64,000 nucleotides of DNA, from assembly GCA_043228905.1 (NCBI GenBank), contig JBHGNT010000014.1, positions 13,640,001 through 13,704,000 on the forward strand. The letters run 5' to 3'. Position 1 is the first letter of the stretch; every line of letters begins with the position of its first letter. This document shows positions 1 to 9,715 of the stretch, in pieces. Source of the DNA: Azolla caroliniana (Eukaryota > Polypodiophyta). Under the pieces are notes generated by a model that did not search any database, was not told the origin of the DNA, and saw only the letters and a list, made by a program, of their open reading frames with translations. The translations under genes and the position numbers were made by a program.

Positions 1-857
1 GTTCCTAATGACATCAACATACTCTCTTAGATACGTAGTTCCACATCTTACATGAAAAAAATGAGCAAGACCATTGACAAGTACACAATTGTTCGCATTC
101 GGCTCAAACTAGGAGACAAATAGACGGGAGAAAACGACAACTAATAGCAAGTTATGAAATCTATGTGGGAGGGGAATACAAACAAATGAGCATTTCATTG
201 ACATATGCTATGCATGCTATATTGGAGGCAATTACCATTATATATTTCGGGACAAATTCGGACCATTGTACCAAATCACGGAGTGCGAAGGCCCAAAAAG
301 TTTATGATATTCTTTCTCATGGTTAAACACACTTGCCACGAATCATGGGCCCATGCACTTCTCTCCTCTTCTTTGCCTTTTTTTGAAAACAAAAAAACAG
401 AGGAAAGCAGAGCCTTTGTTTCCCTCTCTCTTCTTGTTGACTCTGATTGTTTTCTGTGTATCCAACAGCAGCAAGCAAGCCATCTTAAAACTTTATAAGG
501 TTTCACCATTAAATTAGGGTCTCAATCCCAATACAGGCCTAATTCTGAGAGAGTCTCAGTGTCCTTTTGAAAGGCTCAAACTTTCATACCCTGATTGACA
601 GAAGAGGCACTCTGATGCTCTCAAAACATACAACAATCTCTTTTGATGCCCCTAAAAAATGATTTAGATATATCTCCAGCTTCTAGCTTCCATCATCGTT
701 CTGAAATCCTAACAGCCATATCCATTGGAGCAGCTAGCTGCAAAGATGTATGAGGTAAAGCACTTATAGATCCAGCTATGGAGATGAGTTAATCACTTGA
801 AACTTTCTTTCAAGGTCTTTCTTGTTCCTTTGCAAGAATTGTTAGCGAGAAAGAATT
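1..857. other. AT-rich stretch with no recognised gene
   Basis: I see no conserved protein, RNA gene or element end here. Short open frames exist on both strands around 205-509, but they overlap antisense, are rich in simple-sequence residues and match no family I know. A pyrimidine/purine-biased patch lies near 370-450. It could hold untranslated sequence of a neighbouring gene; nothing in the window confirms this. Confidence 0.4.
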
Positions 858-1181
858 ATGAGGTTTCAAAGAGAATGTGGTCATGTGGATGATGGCAATA
901 CCATGATGGTTCATGAAAATGATAATGATGGATGTACCATGGTTCAGGATGATGATGATGTGCATATCATATCTCATGATGGTGGTGATGATGATGATGA
1001 TGGCAATGGGCACACCATCATTCATGATAGGCATGCCACTTCTCAACAGACCATGTTTCATCATGAGTATGTGCATACCATGATTCATGATGATGATGGG
1101 CATGCCATGTTTCATGATGAAGAAGAAGAAGAAGAAGAAAATTCTAGTACTCTAATTTCTCTCGCCCATGTTCTGAAATAA
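858..1181 (+). repeat. CATGATG-type low-complexity repeat with a His/Asp-rich open frame
   Basis: The segment is a degenerate array of CATGATG, GATGAT and CCATGATG units ending in a GAA run near 1121-1138. It stays open for 107 codons on the plus strand and gives a peptide of His, Asp, Met and Gly blocks followed by a Glu run. The opposite strand is also open for much of it, as expected of a repeat lacking stop triplets. No signal peptide, domain or exon boundary is visible. A metal-binding peptide cannot be excluded, but simple repeat expansion explains the composition. Confidence 0.45.
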
Positions 1182-1610
1182 TTACCGTAGTTTACGGACA
1201 TCCACTGTACTTGCCTCTAGTACAAAAAACACTATTTCTCCAGCGGGAAAATGAACGTTGGAAGCAAAGGCAACAATAATTCAGGATTGCAATCATCAGG
1301 CATTTGAGCAAATATTCATGGATGTCATTAATTATTGTGATAAAGAAACAAAACCTTCACAAACATAGCTATTAAAAATGTGCATTTTATGTATAAAATG
1401 CATTTTAGAATACTTGAACTATTTAACATACATTCTGCATTTTACAACTGCCATTTCAAACTGGTCTTGTTCTTATGAACCTAATTGGAAATTTTTAGAA
1501 ACTATAGTTGTGCACTCACCTTGCAATAGAGAGCGACGAGCGGCGATTGAGCGAGCGGCGATCAACGAGGAAGGAGGAACGAGTAATGATGAAGTCCGAA
1601 GGATGGAGTT
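1182..1610. other. No gene recognised
   Basis: AT-rich sequence without a recognisable domain. A short open frame at 1378-1614 has no family resemblance. Confidence 0.35.
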
Positions 1611-1639
1611 GTGAGAAAAAACAGAAATCGACAGAGTGA

Positions 1640-1720
1640 AATGGAAATTGACAGAGAGGGAGACAGAAATCGTCGTCAGAGAGGGAGAAAGAAATCGTCG
1701 ACAGAGAGGGAGACAGAAAT

Positions 1721-1751
<31 letters not shown>

Positions 1752-1800
1752 GAGGGGGGGAAAAAACACGCAAAGGGGGAAAAAGGGGGAAAAGGGGGGA
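1640..1800 (+). repeat. Purine-rich tandem repeat and GA microsatellite
   Basis: About three copies of a roughly 25-27 bp unit containing CAGAGAGGGAGACAGAAAT lie at 1645-1720, followed by an uninterrupted GA run (about 1722-1746) and G-rich purine blocks to about 1803. Open frames crossing it are products of the repeat. Confidence 0.75.
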
Positions 1801-1854
1801 AAGGCTCAAGAGTAAATGAATATGTTTTTTTTTAACCTTTTTATTTTTACAAAC

Positions 1855-1990
1855 TATATAAATAGCCGGTTCAAAAAATATGAACCGGCTAGATTCCGGT
1901 TGGTAGGAAAACCTAGCCGGAATCAATTCCGGCTGCCCCCCACCTTGGCCGGCAAAAGTCCCAACCCAACCGGAACGCTGACACTGTTCC
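1855..1990. repeat. CCGG-rich palindromes, possible hAT-like terminal fragment
   Basis: Two perfect inverted repeats lie close together. AGCCGGTTCA pairs with TGAACCGGCT across a 7-nt spacer (about 1864-1890), and AGCCGGAAT pairs with ATTCCGGCT across 2 nt (about 1914-1933). More CCGG and GGCCGG motifs follow to about 1970. Clusters of GGTTC/CCGG motifs are common in subterminal regions of plant hAT elements, but no terminal repeat pair or target duplication was found, so the assignment is tentative. Confidence 0.4.
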
Positions 1991-2029
1991 TGGGACTTTG
2001 CCCAACACTGGTCCTACCACTTATACATC

Positions 2030-2872
2030 TTACATAGAAAAATTATTCATTTATTTGGACAACAAATGTAGAAAAGACATTTATTGATCTAAAGCATGCA
2101 TTTACATTAATACCTAAATTAGCACATGTTGATCCAAAAAAACCATTTATTTTTGAAGCTTATAAATCATATTTTGCACTTGGGAGTCTTCTATCAAAGT
2201 CAAGAGAAGATGGAGAGCTTCATCTAATAACTTTCCATTCAAGAAAAGTTATTACTAAAATTATGATGTCCATGATAAGGAGCCTTTGGTTATTGTTGAC
2301 TCTTTTGATCAATGGAGTCAATTTTTTGAAGGGTCTCCTCATAGGGTCACTGTGTACATAATGATTATACAAATCTCACATATTTCCAAATGGCTTGAAT
2401 ACTTAATCGGTGACAAGTTCGTTGGGCAAAGGTTCTCACCCACTTCCATTTCAAAATTATATATTATCGAAGAGGTTTATAAGGAGAAGAAAATGCTTTG
2501 TCACAACGTTCATATCTCACACCTCATCCTCATGAGTTAGCCTTCGACAATAAAAGAAAAGTTCTTCTAGGTCCTATATAATTACATGCAATTAAAGTCT
2601 TTGTTATGCTATTAGATTAAAAAATACTTAACATAATACGACAGGATATTCATAATTTTAGACAATTTTGGTCAACAAGTATTAGATCCTATTCTTCCTA
2701 AACGAACTAGAGCACAAGTCTTGGCACCACTTCATATAGATTATAAAAAGTTCGCGTGCCATGACAAATTCTTATACTACAATGGACTTTTATATGTCCC
2801 AAATGGGTCTACTTGTCTCAATGTTTTAGAGAGCTTTGTCATGATACTTACATGGCTGGACATTTCAGGATC
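2030..2872 (+). pseudogene. Chromovirus A: RT end, RNase H and integrase start (degenerate, 5'-truncated)
   Basis: Translating in several frames recovers the end of Ty3/gypsy pol in order. First comes the RT/RNase H hinge with PKLAHVDPKKPFIFEA, then RNase H with VDSFDQWSQFFEGSPHRV and NLTYFQ, a linker ending AFDNKRKVLLGP, and the start of the integrase zinc-finger region ending MAGHFRI. Each piece aligns with the better preserved minus-strand chromovirus at 39669-43185. Frameshifts and stops are frequent. Protease, most of RT and the 5' LTR are missing. The reading breaks at about 2872 and resumes near 4963, which shows that the intervening DNA was inserted. Confidence 0.75.
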
Positions 2873-3065
2873 ATTACAACAGCGGAAGTGAAACCGGAGA
2901 CCTGGCGGGAGATTACACCCATTACTGCAAACACTACTAACGAAAAGGTTGGGCAAGAAGACGCAGCAATCCAATCATATGTGCATAAGCTACCAAACGA
3001 GATACGTTTCACCAGCGAATGAACGCTGGGCCGCTGAACCCCACCTGACCTATAAAAAATGGCGC

Positions 3066-3099
3066 GAGCCGTATGCGGGGAGACTTGCATGTACGGTTC
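3066..3099 (+). ncRNA. Group II intron domain V hairpin
   Basis: The 34-nt segment starts GAGCCGTATG and ends GTACGGTTC. The two ends pair as a hairpin with an AGC triad in the 5' strand, which are the hallmarks of group II intron domain V. The sequence just after it (3100-3145) could hold domain VI and the intron 3' end. Plant mitochondrial nad-gene introns have domains of this type. The exon downstream was not identified, and as a nuclear insert it is unlikely to be active. Confidence 0.7.
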
Positions 3100-3679
3100 C
3101 GTTGGGGGGATCCGGCCAGCGAGGGACCGACGCCTACCCAACTAGGGGCACGGAAAAATTAATCGAGTATAAAACGTATTTCTAAGCTTTACCTCATTCT
3201 GATCGTTTGGAGGCCAAAGCCAGCCACTAAGCAACGCTCTTTCAATGCTTTACGTTCGTTTTCTGGGCGAAGTCTGGTCTGATCTTACGACCTTCTAAGC
3301 TAAGCGTTAGATTTTACTAGCCTCTGTTCGGTTTGTAAGGTCAACTTGTGCCTGTAGCTCGTCGAAAAGGAATGCAGATCCGCTTTCATCGAGTTAACCT
3401 TTCAGAAAGAGATCGGCGCTCATCCCTGGCAAAAACAATAACGAAGATGATGATGAGTCTAAATGCATGCCGCGAAGAGCCAGCCCACAGTGCTTTCAAC
3501 TAAAGTTCCATTTCTTAACACAGTGAGGCTTATACTGTTTATTCGTACGACAATGCGTGACGTCTCAACTATTTCACTCGCAAACCAATACCTTAAGCCA
3601 AACATACATCTCATTCTGTCGAATCAATTCTAGATCAATTGGCAATGGTTTTATTCTTAATGAGGGGAACTATTTGAGG

Positions 3680-3718
3680 AGCAGATTCAAAGTCTGTCGC
3701 GTTTACCAATTCCACCAA
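3680..3718 (-). tRNA. tRNA-like 5' fragment with TTG in the anticodon loop
   Basis: On the minus strand the sequence begins TGGTGGAATTGG, has a D-arm-like stretch and then an anticodon arm with CAGA/TCTG pairing around loop CTTTGAA. The T-arm and 3' acceptor are not recognisable beyond it. The D-arm looks like that of organellar Leu tRNAs, but the anticodon read directly is TTG, so identity is left open. A truncated organellar tRNA is the likeliest explanation. Confidence 0.35.
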
Positions 3719-4278
3719 GTAAGCAAGCAAGCAAGCAAGCAGGTATGCTCCCACCATAAGTGGCAAACCCCATTACTCATGTAATAAGACAAAGCTAAGA
3801 AAGCAAAATTGACTAAGCCCGGAACAAACCAATAAGAGTAGTTTACAATAAAGAAAACGCATTAGTAACAATTCTCGAAAGTGAGGCTGAGATGACCAAC
3901 CTTCAGTGCGGTTCTTTGAGGGGGAAAAGCTTGCTTGAAAGAGCCTATCCATCCCGATTATACCATTAGTGGTAACTTTGTTTTCCGGTCGGGAAGCGTC
4001 TCTGTCTTCTTCACTCCCTATCACTCTTCTCATTTACCTTTCCGGTGGTAAGTGAGCCGCTTCATCGGTACCTGCCCATGAATCTGTGTTCAGTCAGCGG
4101 TTAGCCAGGATTGATGACACTCCCTCCTTAAAGTTCATGTTTTCATGTGATCGCAGCCTTGAAGAGAGACTCTGAATTTTTCATGGAAGCCGGCCTAAAA
4201 TATTCTATTTCGGCGAAAAGGCAAGCAAGTTTTACCTGACTTAACTGAAAAGCCTAGAAGTGTTTGTAATGCACAACA

Positions 4279-4320
4279 TCCTTAGCTCAGTCGGATAGAG
4301 CAACAACCTTCTAAGTTGAC
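4279..4320 (+). tRNA. Truncated tRNA, 5' half, anticodon TCT (Arg-like)
   Basis: The sequence CCTTAGCTCAGTCGGATAGA is a typical tRNA 5' strand and D-arm. It continues into an anticodon arm, ACAAC/GTTGA, around loop CTTCTAA, which gives anticodon TCT (Arg). The T-arm and 3' acceptor do not follow, so it is a fragment. It supports an organellar origin for the 2.87-4.96 kb insert. Confidence 0.5.
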
Positions 4321-4622
4321 TAGAGCTGACATGGGGACCCATTAACTTCTTCAAATTGGATCGTAGATGACAGCGAATCATACGGAGAGGGCAGTCAGGT
4401 TGCACCCCTAATATGCAAATGCGAGCAAGGCCAGGAAAGAAATCTTAGATACGTACTTTATACTTTAACAGATGGAAGGTAACCCGCCAAAGTGCCTGGA
4501 TCTTTTCCGAGCCCGATCTCCACCTCCCCTAACCCACCGAAGACAGTAGCGACGGGTGCGTAAAGCAGGGGTAACCTTGTAGCCCCCGGGGATGGCCCAC
4601 GCAGCAAGCAAGCAAGCAAGCA

Positions 4623-4640
4623 CGAGGTGTAGCGCAGTCT
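4623..4640 (+). tRNA. First 18 nt of a mitochondrial-type tRNA-Pro
   Basis: CGAGGTGTAGCGCAGTCT matches the 5' acceptor and D-arm that I recall for plant mitochondrial tRNA-Pro(UGG), directly after an AAGCAAGC run. The homology stops abruptly, so this is a 5' fragment such as those scattered through plant mitochondrial genomes by recombination. Confidence 0.4.
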
Positions 4641-4962
4641 TGGGCTACTTTAGAGAAAGTGAATTTATTTAGGAGGAGTCGAAGGACGCACGAAAGGAGG
4701 TAGACTTTTGGTGTTACTTTAGGGAAAGCCCATCAGTTCGGTTCCTAATAAACATTCACTCGTTCCCACTTTGCTTGGCTTGCCGGGATGTCGTTCAGTC
4801 TTCCGTCCCCAATAGAATAGATAGGTAATCCGCTCTCATGCTTGCTGTAAACTTTCGTTTACGGGCGGGAGAAGTGGCACTCAATCGGGCCTGACCATAA
4901 TGTGCCTATAGCAGGCAGGGAGCATATTCGCGTCTATCTGGCAACACGTCGAACGAACGAAT

Positions 4963-5944
4963 AAAGCATTTGAATTAGTTACTTGATCATTTTGGTGACG
5001 TGAGATCCACACTTTTGTGGGAGATCCATACTTTTCTGCACATGTGACACTTGTCATTGGTAAATATACATGGCCATCACCCCTATGAATTATTACATCC
5101 TTTAGCAATTCCTAAATGAACTTGGCGATCTATTTCCTTAAATTTTACTACAATTTGGCCACTTTCTAAAGGTTTTATGCTATTCTAACAACAATTTGGT
5201 CTTGACTTGTACCTAAGTTCTTGAAGCAGTTATTGTCATTAGTCAAGATCTCTTGCAAACTCTCTTCTTATCATCATCCACAAACTAATGGTCAAACTGA
5301 ACGCACTAATCAAACATATCTTCACAGTTTCATTAGCCACCAACTAGATGATAGGACTGATATTTTACATTACCTTGACTTCGCATTCCTTTACTAAGGT
5401 CATGTCATTCTTCGCATATAGTGGTTATCATCCATAATGGTTTTTCTTGGAGTGTCCTATAGTTTCAATAAAACCAAGTGCGAAAGAACAATTATCTCAA
5501 ATGCGGCAGATTCAAGCAGAAGTGTTAATCACGTATCGAAGTGGCAACATCCCATAAACGTGTTGCAGATTCTCGCCATCTTCAACATACGTTTCACGTT
5601 GGAACTTGTGTATGGTTATTACGTTGACACATGAGAACGACAAGACCTTGTGATAAACATGATTATCAACTATTGGGACCATTTACAATCTCATCCCAGA
5701 TTAATGAGGCAACTTCCTGTCTTGATCTACCTAAGTTCACATATGCGACTTCACCCAATTTTTTATTGTTCCATTCTCGAACCTTGTGCCATAAGTACCA
5801 TTCCAAATCACATGATACTAGCACCTCCTCCTATAGTAAAGGCTTCAGATCTAGTCAAATAATTTCATTGTCAATATCCCAACAAGCGTGGTCCTAATGC
5901 AACAATGACGACTCCTATGACTTGTCATTTTAGGAGGGTAATTG
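4963..5944 (+). pseudogene. Chromovirus A: integrase remainder and chromodomain end (degenerate)
   Basis: Homology to chromovirus B resumes at KAFELVT (B: KTIELVK). It continues through the zinc-binding CTCDTC motif, HHPYELLHPLAIP, the integrase core end (SLANSLLIIIHKL, FAYSGYHP) and the GPFTISSQINEA-like C-terminal region. The end of the chromodomain, HCQYPNKRGPN, follows at about 5865-5900, but most of the chromodomain is deleted between about 5850 and 5863. Stops and frameshifts occur throughout. A purine tract (TAGGAGGGTAATTG) just before 5945 matches the expected polypurine tract. Confidence 0.75.
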
Positions 5945-6316
5945 TGTGATAAGGGGTCAAAAACTAGAACATTCTAGAACATCCTAAATTTTTTTTGAAC
6001 ATCTTAGAAAAGCCTGGAATGATCCACAACCCGCTAAATAATGAGGCCTCCTCACTCTTGTTGAACCATTCCGGTCCAATGCTAGTCTTGAGTCCTTTGA
6101 CTAAGCTCTCTTGTATGTGTTTACCTTAATATATATTTCCGTTCATCATCATCATCATCATCATCTCTCTCTCTCTCTCTATCCACTACTATCTCGCCTA
6201 TTACCTTCCTTTGTTACTCTCTCTTGCTTGCTCTATCCACTAGTATCTAGTCTATTCCCTTTCATCATCACTCTTTCTCTCATTCTTCCTATTGCTATCT
6301 TGCCCTAGTTTTGACA
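5945..6316 (+). repeat. 3' LTR of chromovirus A with heat-shock-like elements
   Basis: The segment follows a polypurine tract, starts TGTGATAAGG and ends TTTTGACA, about 372 bp, similar to the 399-bp LTR of chromovirus B. It has a CT-rich downstream half ending in a TTGACA-type terminus as B does (TTCTGACA on B's coding strand). Near 5964-5985 it carries AGAACATTCTAGAACATCC, alternating GAA/TTC triplets like the array in B. A CAT microsatellite (about 6144-6165) and a CT microsatellite follow. No second LTR or target duplication is present. Confidence 0.65.
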
Positions 6317-6479
6317 ATGATTGGATTAAACCAAAATTTAAGCATGAGATAAGAATCAAGTATTAAATTATCACACAATCATGGTGAGCTCAACTATTGC
6401 AAAATTGTATAGCAATATTAAGGAACAAAAGGTAGGTGCATGCACTGAAAGTAAAAATAAACAAGCACTTGGGAAAGCA

Positions 6480-6797
6480 AGTTTTAGACCAAAACTCTCC
6501 AGGGTAGATCATCTATTTATATTAAGAGTAATTATGGACGAACGTTGACTACAAGGAAAGACACTATATTGTTGCTTTGTTGAATTTAAAAAAGTATTTG
6601 ATGTAGTACCATAGAGTGAGCTTCAAAATAGAATGGTGGATTTGGCATGTCATTAGAGTATCGAGTTGCTATTGCACCATTATTATTATGAATAAGTTAG
6701 ATGTCAACTAAAAATTGAGAATTGTTTCTCATAATACTATTTAAGTAACATGGGGGGGGAGGGGTGGGGTTAAGCAAGGATTTCCATTATCACTAAC
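6480..6797 (+). pseudogene. LINE reverse transcriptase, first part (RTE-like)
   Basis: Translation with frame changes gives DHLFILRVIMDE, LQGKTLYCCFVEFKK, FDVVP and NMGG..VKQGFPLS. These are the ordered motifs of a non-LTR reverse transcriptase: the conserved E/DFKKAFD block and the GVKQGCPLS block. The reading stops at about 6797 and the next expected block (CIDKFDEVVNTI) appears near 12690. A G-run at 6752-6765 is a local expansion. The fragment has no 5' end and is inactive. Confidence 0.7.
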
Positions 6798-6900
6798 AAT
6801 TGGCAACGGTTTGGTTTGGTTCGAGGCTGTCAACACTGAATCGTTTAAACATTTTGAAACTTGAACCAAACCGAACCACAAAACCGTTAAACCGAACAGT
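6798..6900. repeat. Short inverted-repeat segment between LINE and LTR
   Basis: AACGGTTTGGTTTGGTTCG near 6805 and the complementary CGAACCACAAAACCGTT near 6873 form an imperfect inverted repeat of about 85-90 bp. It belongs neither to the LINE nor to the G1 LTR that starts at 6901. It resembles the AACGG/AAACCGG subterminal sequence of the hAT-type element at 25525-26516 and may be a remnant of a related nonautonomous element. Confidence 0.4.
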
Positions 6901-7392
6901 TGTAACGGATATTTGCGGGTTTGTGTTGAAACGGGGTGGAACCACTGGGGTCTCAAACCAAGGAGTTGGTGAGAGAGGAACGGTGTCCGGGTTGGACTCC
7001 GGACAACCTCGCTGGATCGGATTGCGGTCACGTATCTGATCCGGATCGACTCCTGAACGCCGGAATGTGAGCACATGGGCTCGATGATGTATATTGTTCC
7101 AAACTATTTGTTGGATGGCAACGTTAGGCTCATAAACTCACGCACTCAGATACACACACTCAGCCCAAAGAGAATAGACGTAAAATAAAACACGGCTATG
7201 CCCAAACACACACAAAGTGATGCAACAAATTCTATTGATTAACAGAGAAAAACAGAAGGATTATAGCTAGACGCGGCCGAGAAAAGAACTTAGAGCTCTA
7301 CACGCACACACCTAGACGTGGAACAATGGGCCTTTGGTTGGGCACACACTGGATTCCTACGTGAGCAGAGGGTTCCACCTTCCTTCCGAAAG
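6901..7392 (-). repeat. Left (3') LTR of the minus-strand G1 element, truncated
   Basis: It starts TGTAACGGATATTTG and matches 11718-12210 almost throughout. On the coding strand, integrase sequence ending TTAYEV runs directly into LTR sequence at about 7392-7396. The integrase C-terminus, polypurine tract and outer LTR half are therefore deleted here. Confidence 0.7.
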
Positions 7393-8604
7393 CTCCACTT
7401 CGTATGCAGTTGTGAGGGAAAGCTTGACCCCTAATCAATTGAATAGCTCCTCCGCTTCTTGCGTGTCCAGCTCCCCTCGATCGGCCACTATCTTCCCCAC
7501 GCACCCGTATCGGAAAATCACATCTTCGATCAAGAATTGGCATACAATTGCGGTCGTCTTGTTTGTCAACACTCGACCCTCCACCTGGTTCGTCAGGTCC
7601 CCTCGCGCAAGCACCAAGTATCGAATTTGTCCTACCCCCATCGGCATTGTCACTAAATCGACCATCCACTTGAAGTGAATGGTTGGCGGGTAGGTCAGGT
7701 GCAACTCATCCCTGTGCCGGATTCCGGAATGCATCTGACAGCTCTCGCATGTCGTCACGAAGTGGTGCACGTCCCGATACATTCTCGGCCACCAATACTT
7801 CTCCTTCAACTTCTCAAACATGGGCTACGTTCCCCTGTGTCTGGACCAACGACTCTTGTCCTCCTACCTCGTCACCACCTGATGTGGTGTGCTGGCTCAT
7901 TTCTTCGGATGCCTCCATATCTTACCTTCCGTAGGAAGAACCGGTACGCCTTCTTCCTGATCCGGCCCACTTCCTCCTTTGTCCACGACACGTCCGGTGC
8001 CATCATGCTTAGGAACCTTCCGACTAGAAGCTAGTCCTTGTCGTAATCGTCCTCGTGGAACTCGTTCAATCTGCTCGCCGACATACGAGCCGACTCGAGG
8101 AAGTCTACGCCGACTTCTTCATCTTCCAACACCATGCCATCCTCTCCTTCGAACAGTGCCATCAACAACATATTGGCCATGGCGTTGTCTTTACCGGAGA
8201 TGTGCTAAATCTCTGGATTCAGGGACTTAATATATGTGATGTACCTGAGTATTGCCAGGTCCGGAGTCGCACATCCGGAAACTATACAGAGAATCGGCAG
8301 GCAGTCCGTCCCGATAAAGGAATCCTTGCCGGCCTTCACAGCCGAAACGATGCCCCCCAGTTCGCGTTTAACCTAGGCGTATCCTCCCTGTCACTCTCTT
8401 AGGACTTTCGTTCTGAACTGGATGGGGAACCATGGGCCGACCTCGTCCTCCTGATTGATCACCCACCCAATTCTGGTTGGACTTGTGTCTACCATTATGA
8501 AGACCGGAGTGTCCTTCTTGTACATCGCTTTCTGGAGAGCTGGTGCTATTGTTAGCCTCTCCTTCAGTCCTTGAACTGCCTCCTAAGCCCATGGTTTTGT
8601 GCAT
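7393..8604 (-). pseudogene. G1 RNase H and integrase (minus strand)
   Basis: From high to low coordinates the minus strand gives RNase H blocks (TPVFIMVDTSPTRIGWV, ELGGIVSAVKAGKD), the linker SLNPEI..HISGKDNAMANML, the zinc-finger region (YWWPRMYRD, CESCQMH) and the integrase core. The core has WMVDLVTMP as first acidic block and VADRGELD as second. The reading ends in TTAY before the third catalytic residue. Several frameshifts and stops occur. The longest clean stretch is 7435-7821. Confidence 0.75.
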
Positions 8605-8872
8605 GGATAAACCTATAAAAACCCCTAGTAGGGCTTATGTAAACAGGGGGGGTCAATTTGGAGATCATCACCATCATCAATAATATAAGCTTCTATTCTT
8701 CTTCTTCACATCTATCTTCTTCTTATTTATCTACTTCTCAAGTCTACAATCTTTTATCTTCTCAAGTGTAATAGTGTTTCCTCGACTCTTAAACTTGACG
8801 AATGTCCTCCCTGGTTCAAGACCCCGACGGTCCTGCTCAAGTAGCACACGCGCACACGAATCTTCGCGATAA
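8605..8872 (+). repeat. LTR fragment replacing the RT core of the minus-strand G1 element
   Basis: The segment lies between RNase H (below 8604) and the RT N-terminus (above 8873) and has no coding similarity to RT. Read on the plus strand it has a TATA-like CCTATAAAAACCC (about 8612), a CT-rich stretch, then GGTTCAAGACCCCGACGG and ACGCGCACACGAATC. These resemble the 3' end of the plus-strand G1 LTRs (GGTCCAGGACCCCTACGGC ... CGCATACGCG). It is probably part of an opposite-orientation G1-type LTR left after insertion and deletion. Confidence 0.5.
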
Positions 8873-9715
8873 CGGTACATGCGGTACCGTGAAGATCACC
8901 ATCGGTTCTACGGTTTTCGGGTCGATGCACCAGATTTCTTCCGGTGAGAATGCAAAGGTCTTCCCATGCCTCTCTAGCATTCTCCAAAACCGAACCTCTT
9001 CCGCCAGGAGTAGAAAGCCACCCCCACCGATCTTGAGCTTCCGCAATGTCTCGTCGGTGAACCGGTGCCCTATCCCGGCCGGATCTTGTAAACTTGGGTC
9101 GGTCGTGACCCCCTTTTTACGCTCCTTGTTGTCCTTCGGCAAGGGTGCCGCGACTGGCCTCACCTTCGGGTCCACAGTCTTGTACTTTGTGTCCACACGG
9201 GTTATCCATTCTGACTCGACCGTCCTACCGAAGTCCGCGATGACTTCGTACATTTCGATCGAACTGACCGTATTCATCTGGTGTTCGCTTGGATCCTCTT
9301 TGACTACCTTCTCAATCTCCCTAAGAGTGTCGTTGAATGAGACCGGCTCCATGGCATCACTTATCGAGTTGTCCGGCTTCAAGGCTCCGCATGCCTTCAA
9401 TCGCCTTTCGACTTGTTTCTTTTCTCGGCCACCGATGCCAGTTACAGTACAATCTCCGTTAACCGAGCGCCAAAATTTCCCTACCTATTGTACAATTGTG
9501 GGGTGTCTTCTGGTTGTTTGGATTATCGTGACCCCACACTTTGATAGCCCTCTCCAAAAATCCTCTCGGCCTTCGCCGCCAAGAGAATTCCGATTCCGCT
9601 CGTGGTTTGGTCGGACCATCAAGAACTGGACGGACTGCTGGCCATCCTGACTCTTCACCCTCATGTAGGCCGAACCATTTTCCAACACCTTGGTTTCCAT
9701 CCGGGACGCCGTGAT
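8873..9715 (-). pseudogene. G1 protease end and RT N-terminal region (minus strand)
   Basis: The clean frame at 8837-9400 contains PVSFNDTLREIEKVV, IEMYEVIADFG, RFTDETLRKLKIGG, FSPEEIWCIDP and MVIFTVPHV, the same series as at 30841-31320 and 35129-35640. This is the spacer between protease and RT plus the first RT segment. The 9485-9715 part holds TKVLENGSAYMRVKSQDG and the PNHERNRN block that ends the protease region in this family. The RT is cut at about 8873. Confidence 0.7.

Larger units (their letters stand above)
2873..4962. mobile_element. Mitochondrial-DNA-like insert (NUMT) inside chromovirus A integrase
   Basis: The segment separates two adjoining parts of one integrase sequence. 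It differs from its surroundings: moderate GC, no retroelement frames, repeated AAGCAAGC runs (3721-3745, 4603-4622) of the kind seen in plant mitochondrial spacers, a group II intron domain V, and tRNA fragments. No long protein frame is present, so it is mostly spacer, intron and tRNA sequence. The junctions are placed by aligning the flanks to chromovirus B and are accurate to perhaps 10 bp. No target duplication is evident, as expected for repair-mediated capture of organelle DNA. Alternative: an unknown repeat; the intron and tRNA motifs argue against it. Confidence 0.65.

Noticed and set aside
1473-1926. Minus-strand Ser/Leu/Pro-rich frames
   Set aside because: They read the GA/CT repeat in two frames; repeat artefact.
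4279-4320. Functional nuclear tRNA gene
   Set aside because: Only the 5' half is present; the T-arm and acceptor 3' strand are missing.
8802-9650. 282-codon plus-strand frame
   Set aside because: It lies opposite the minus-strand G1 protease/RT segment whose motifs are recognisable; the plus reading has none.
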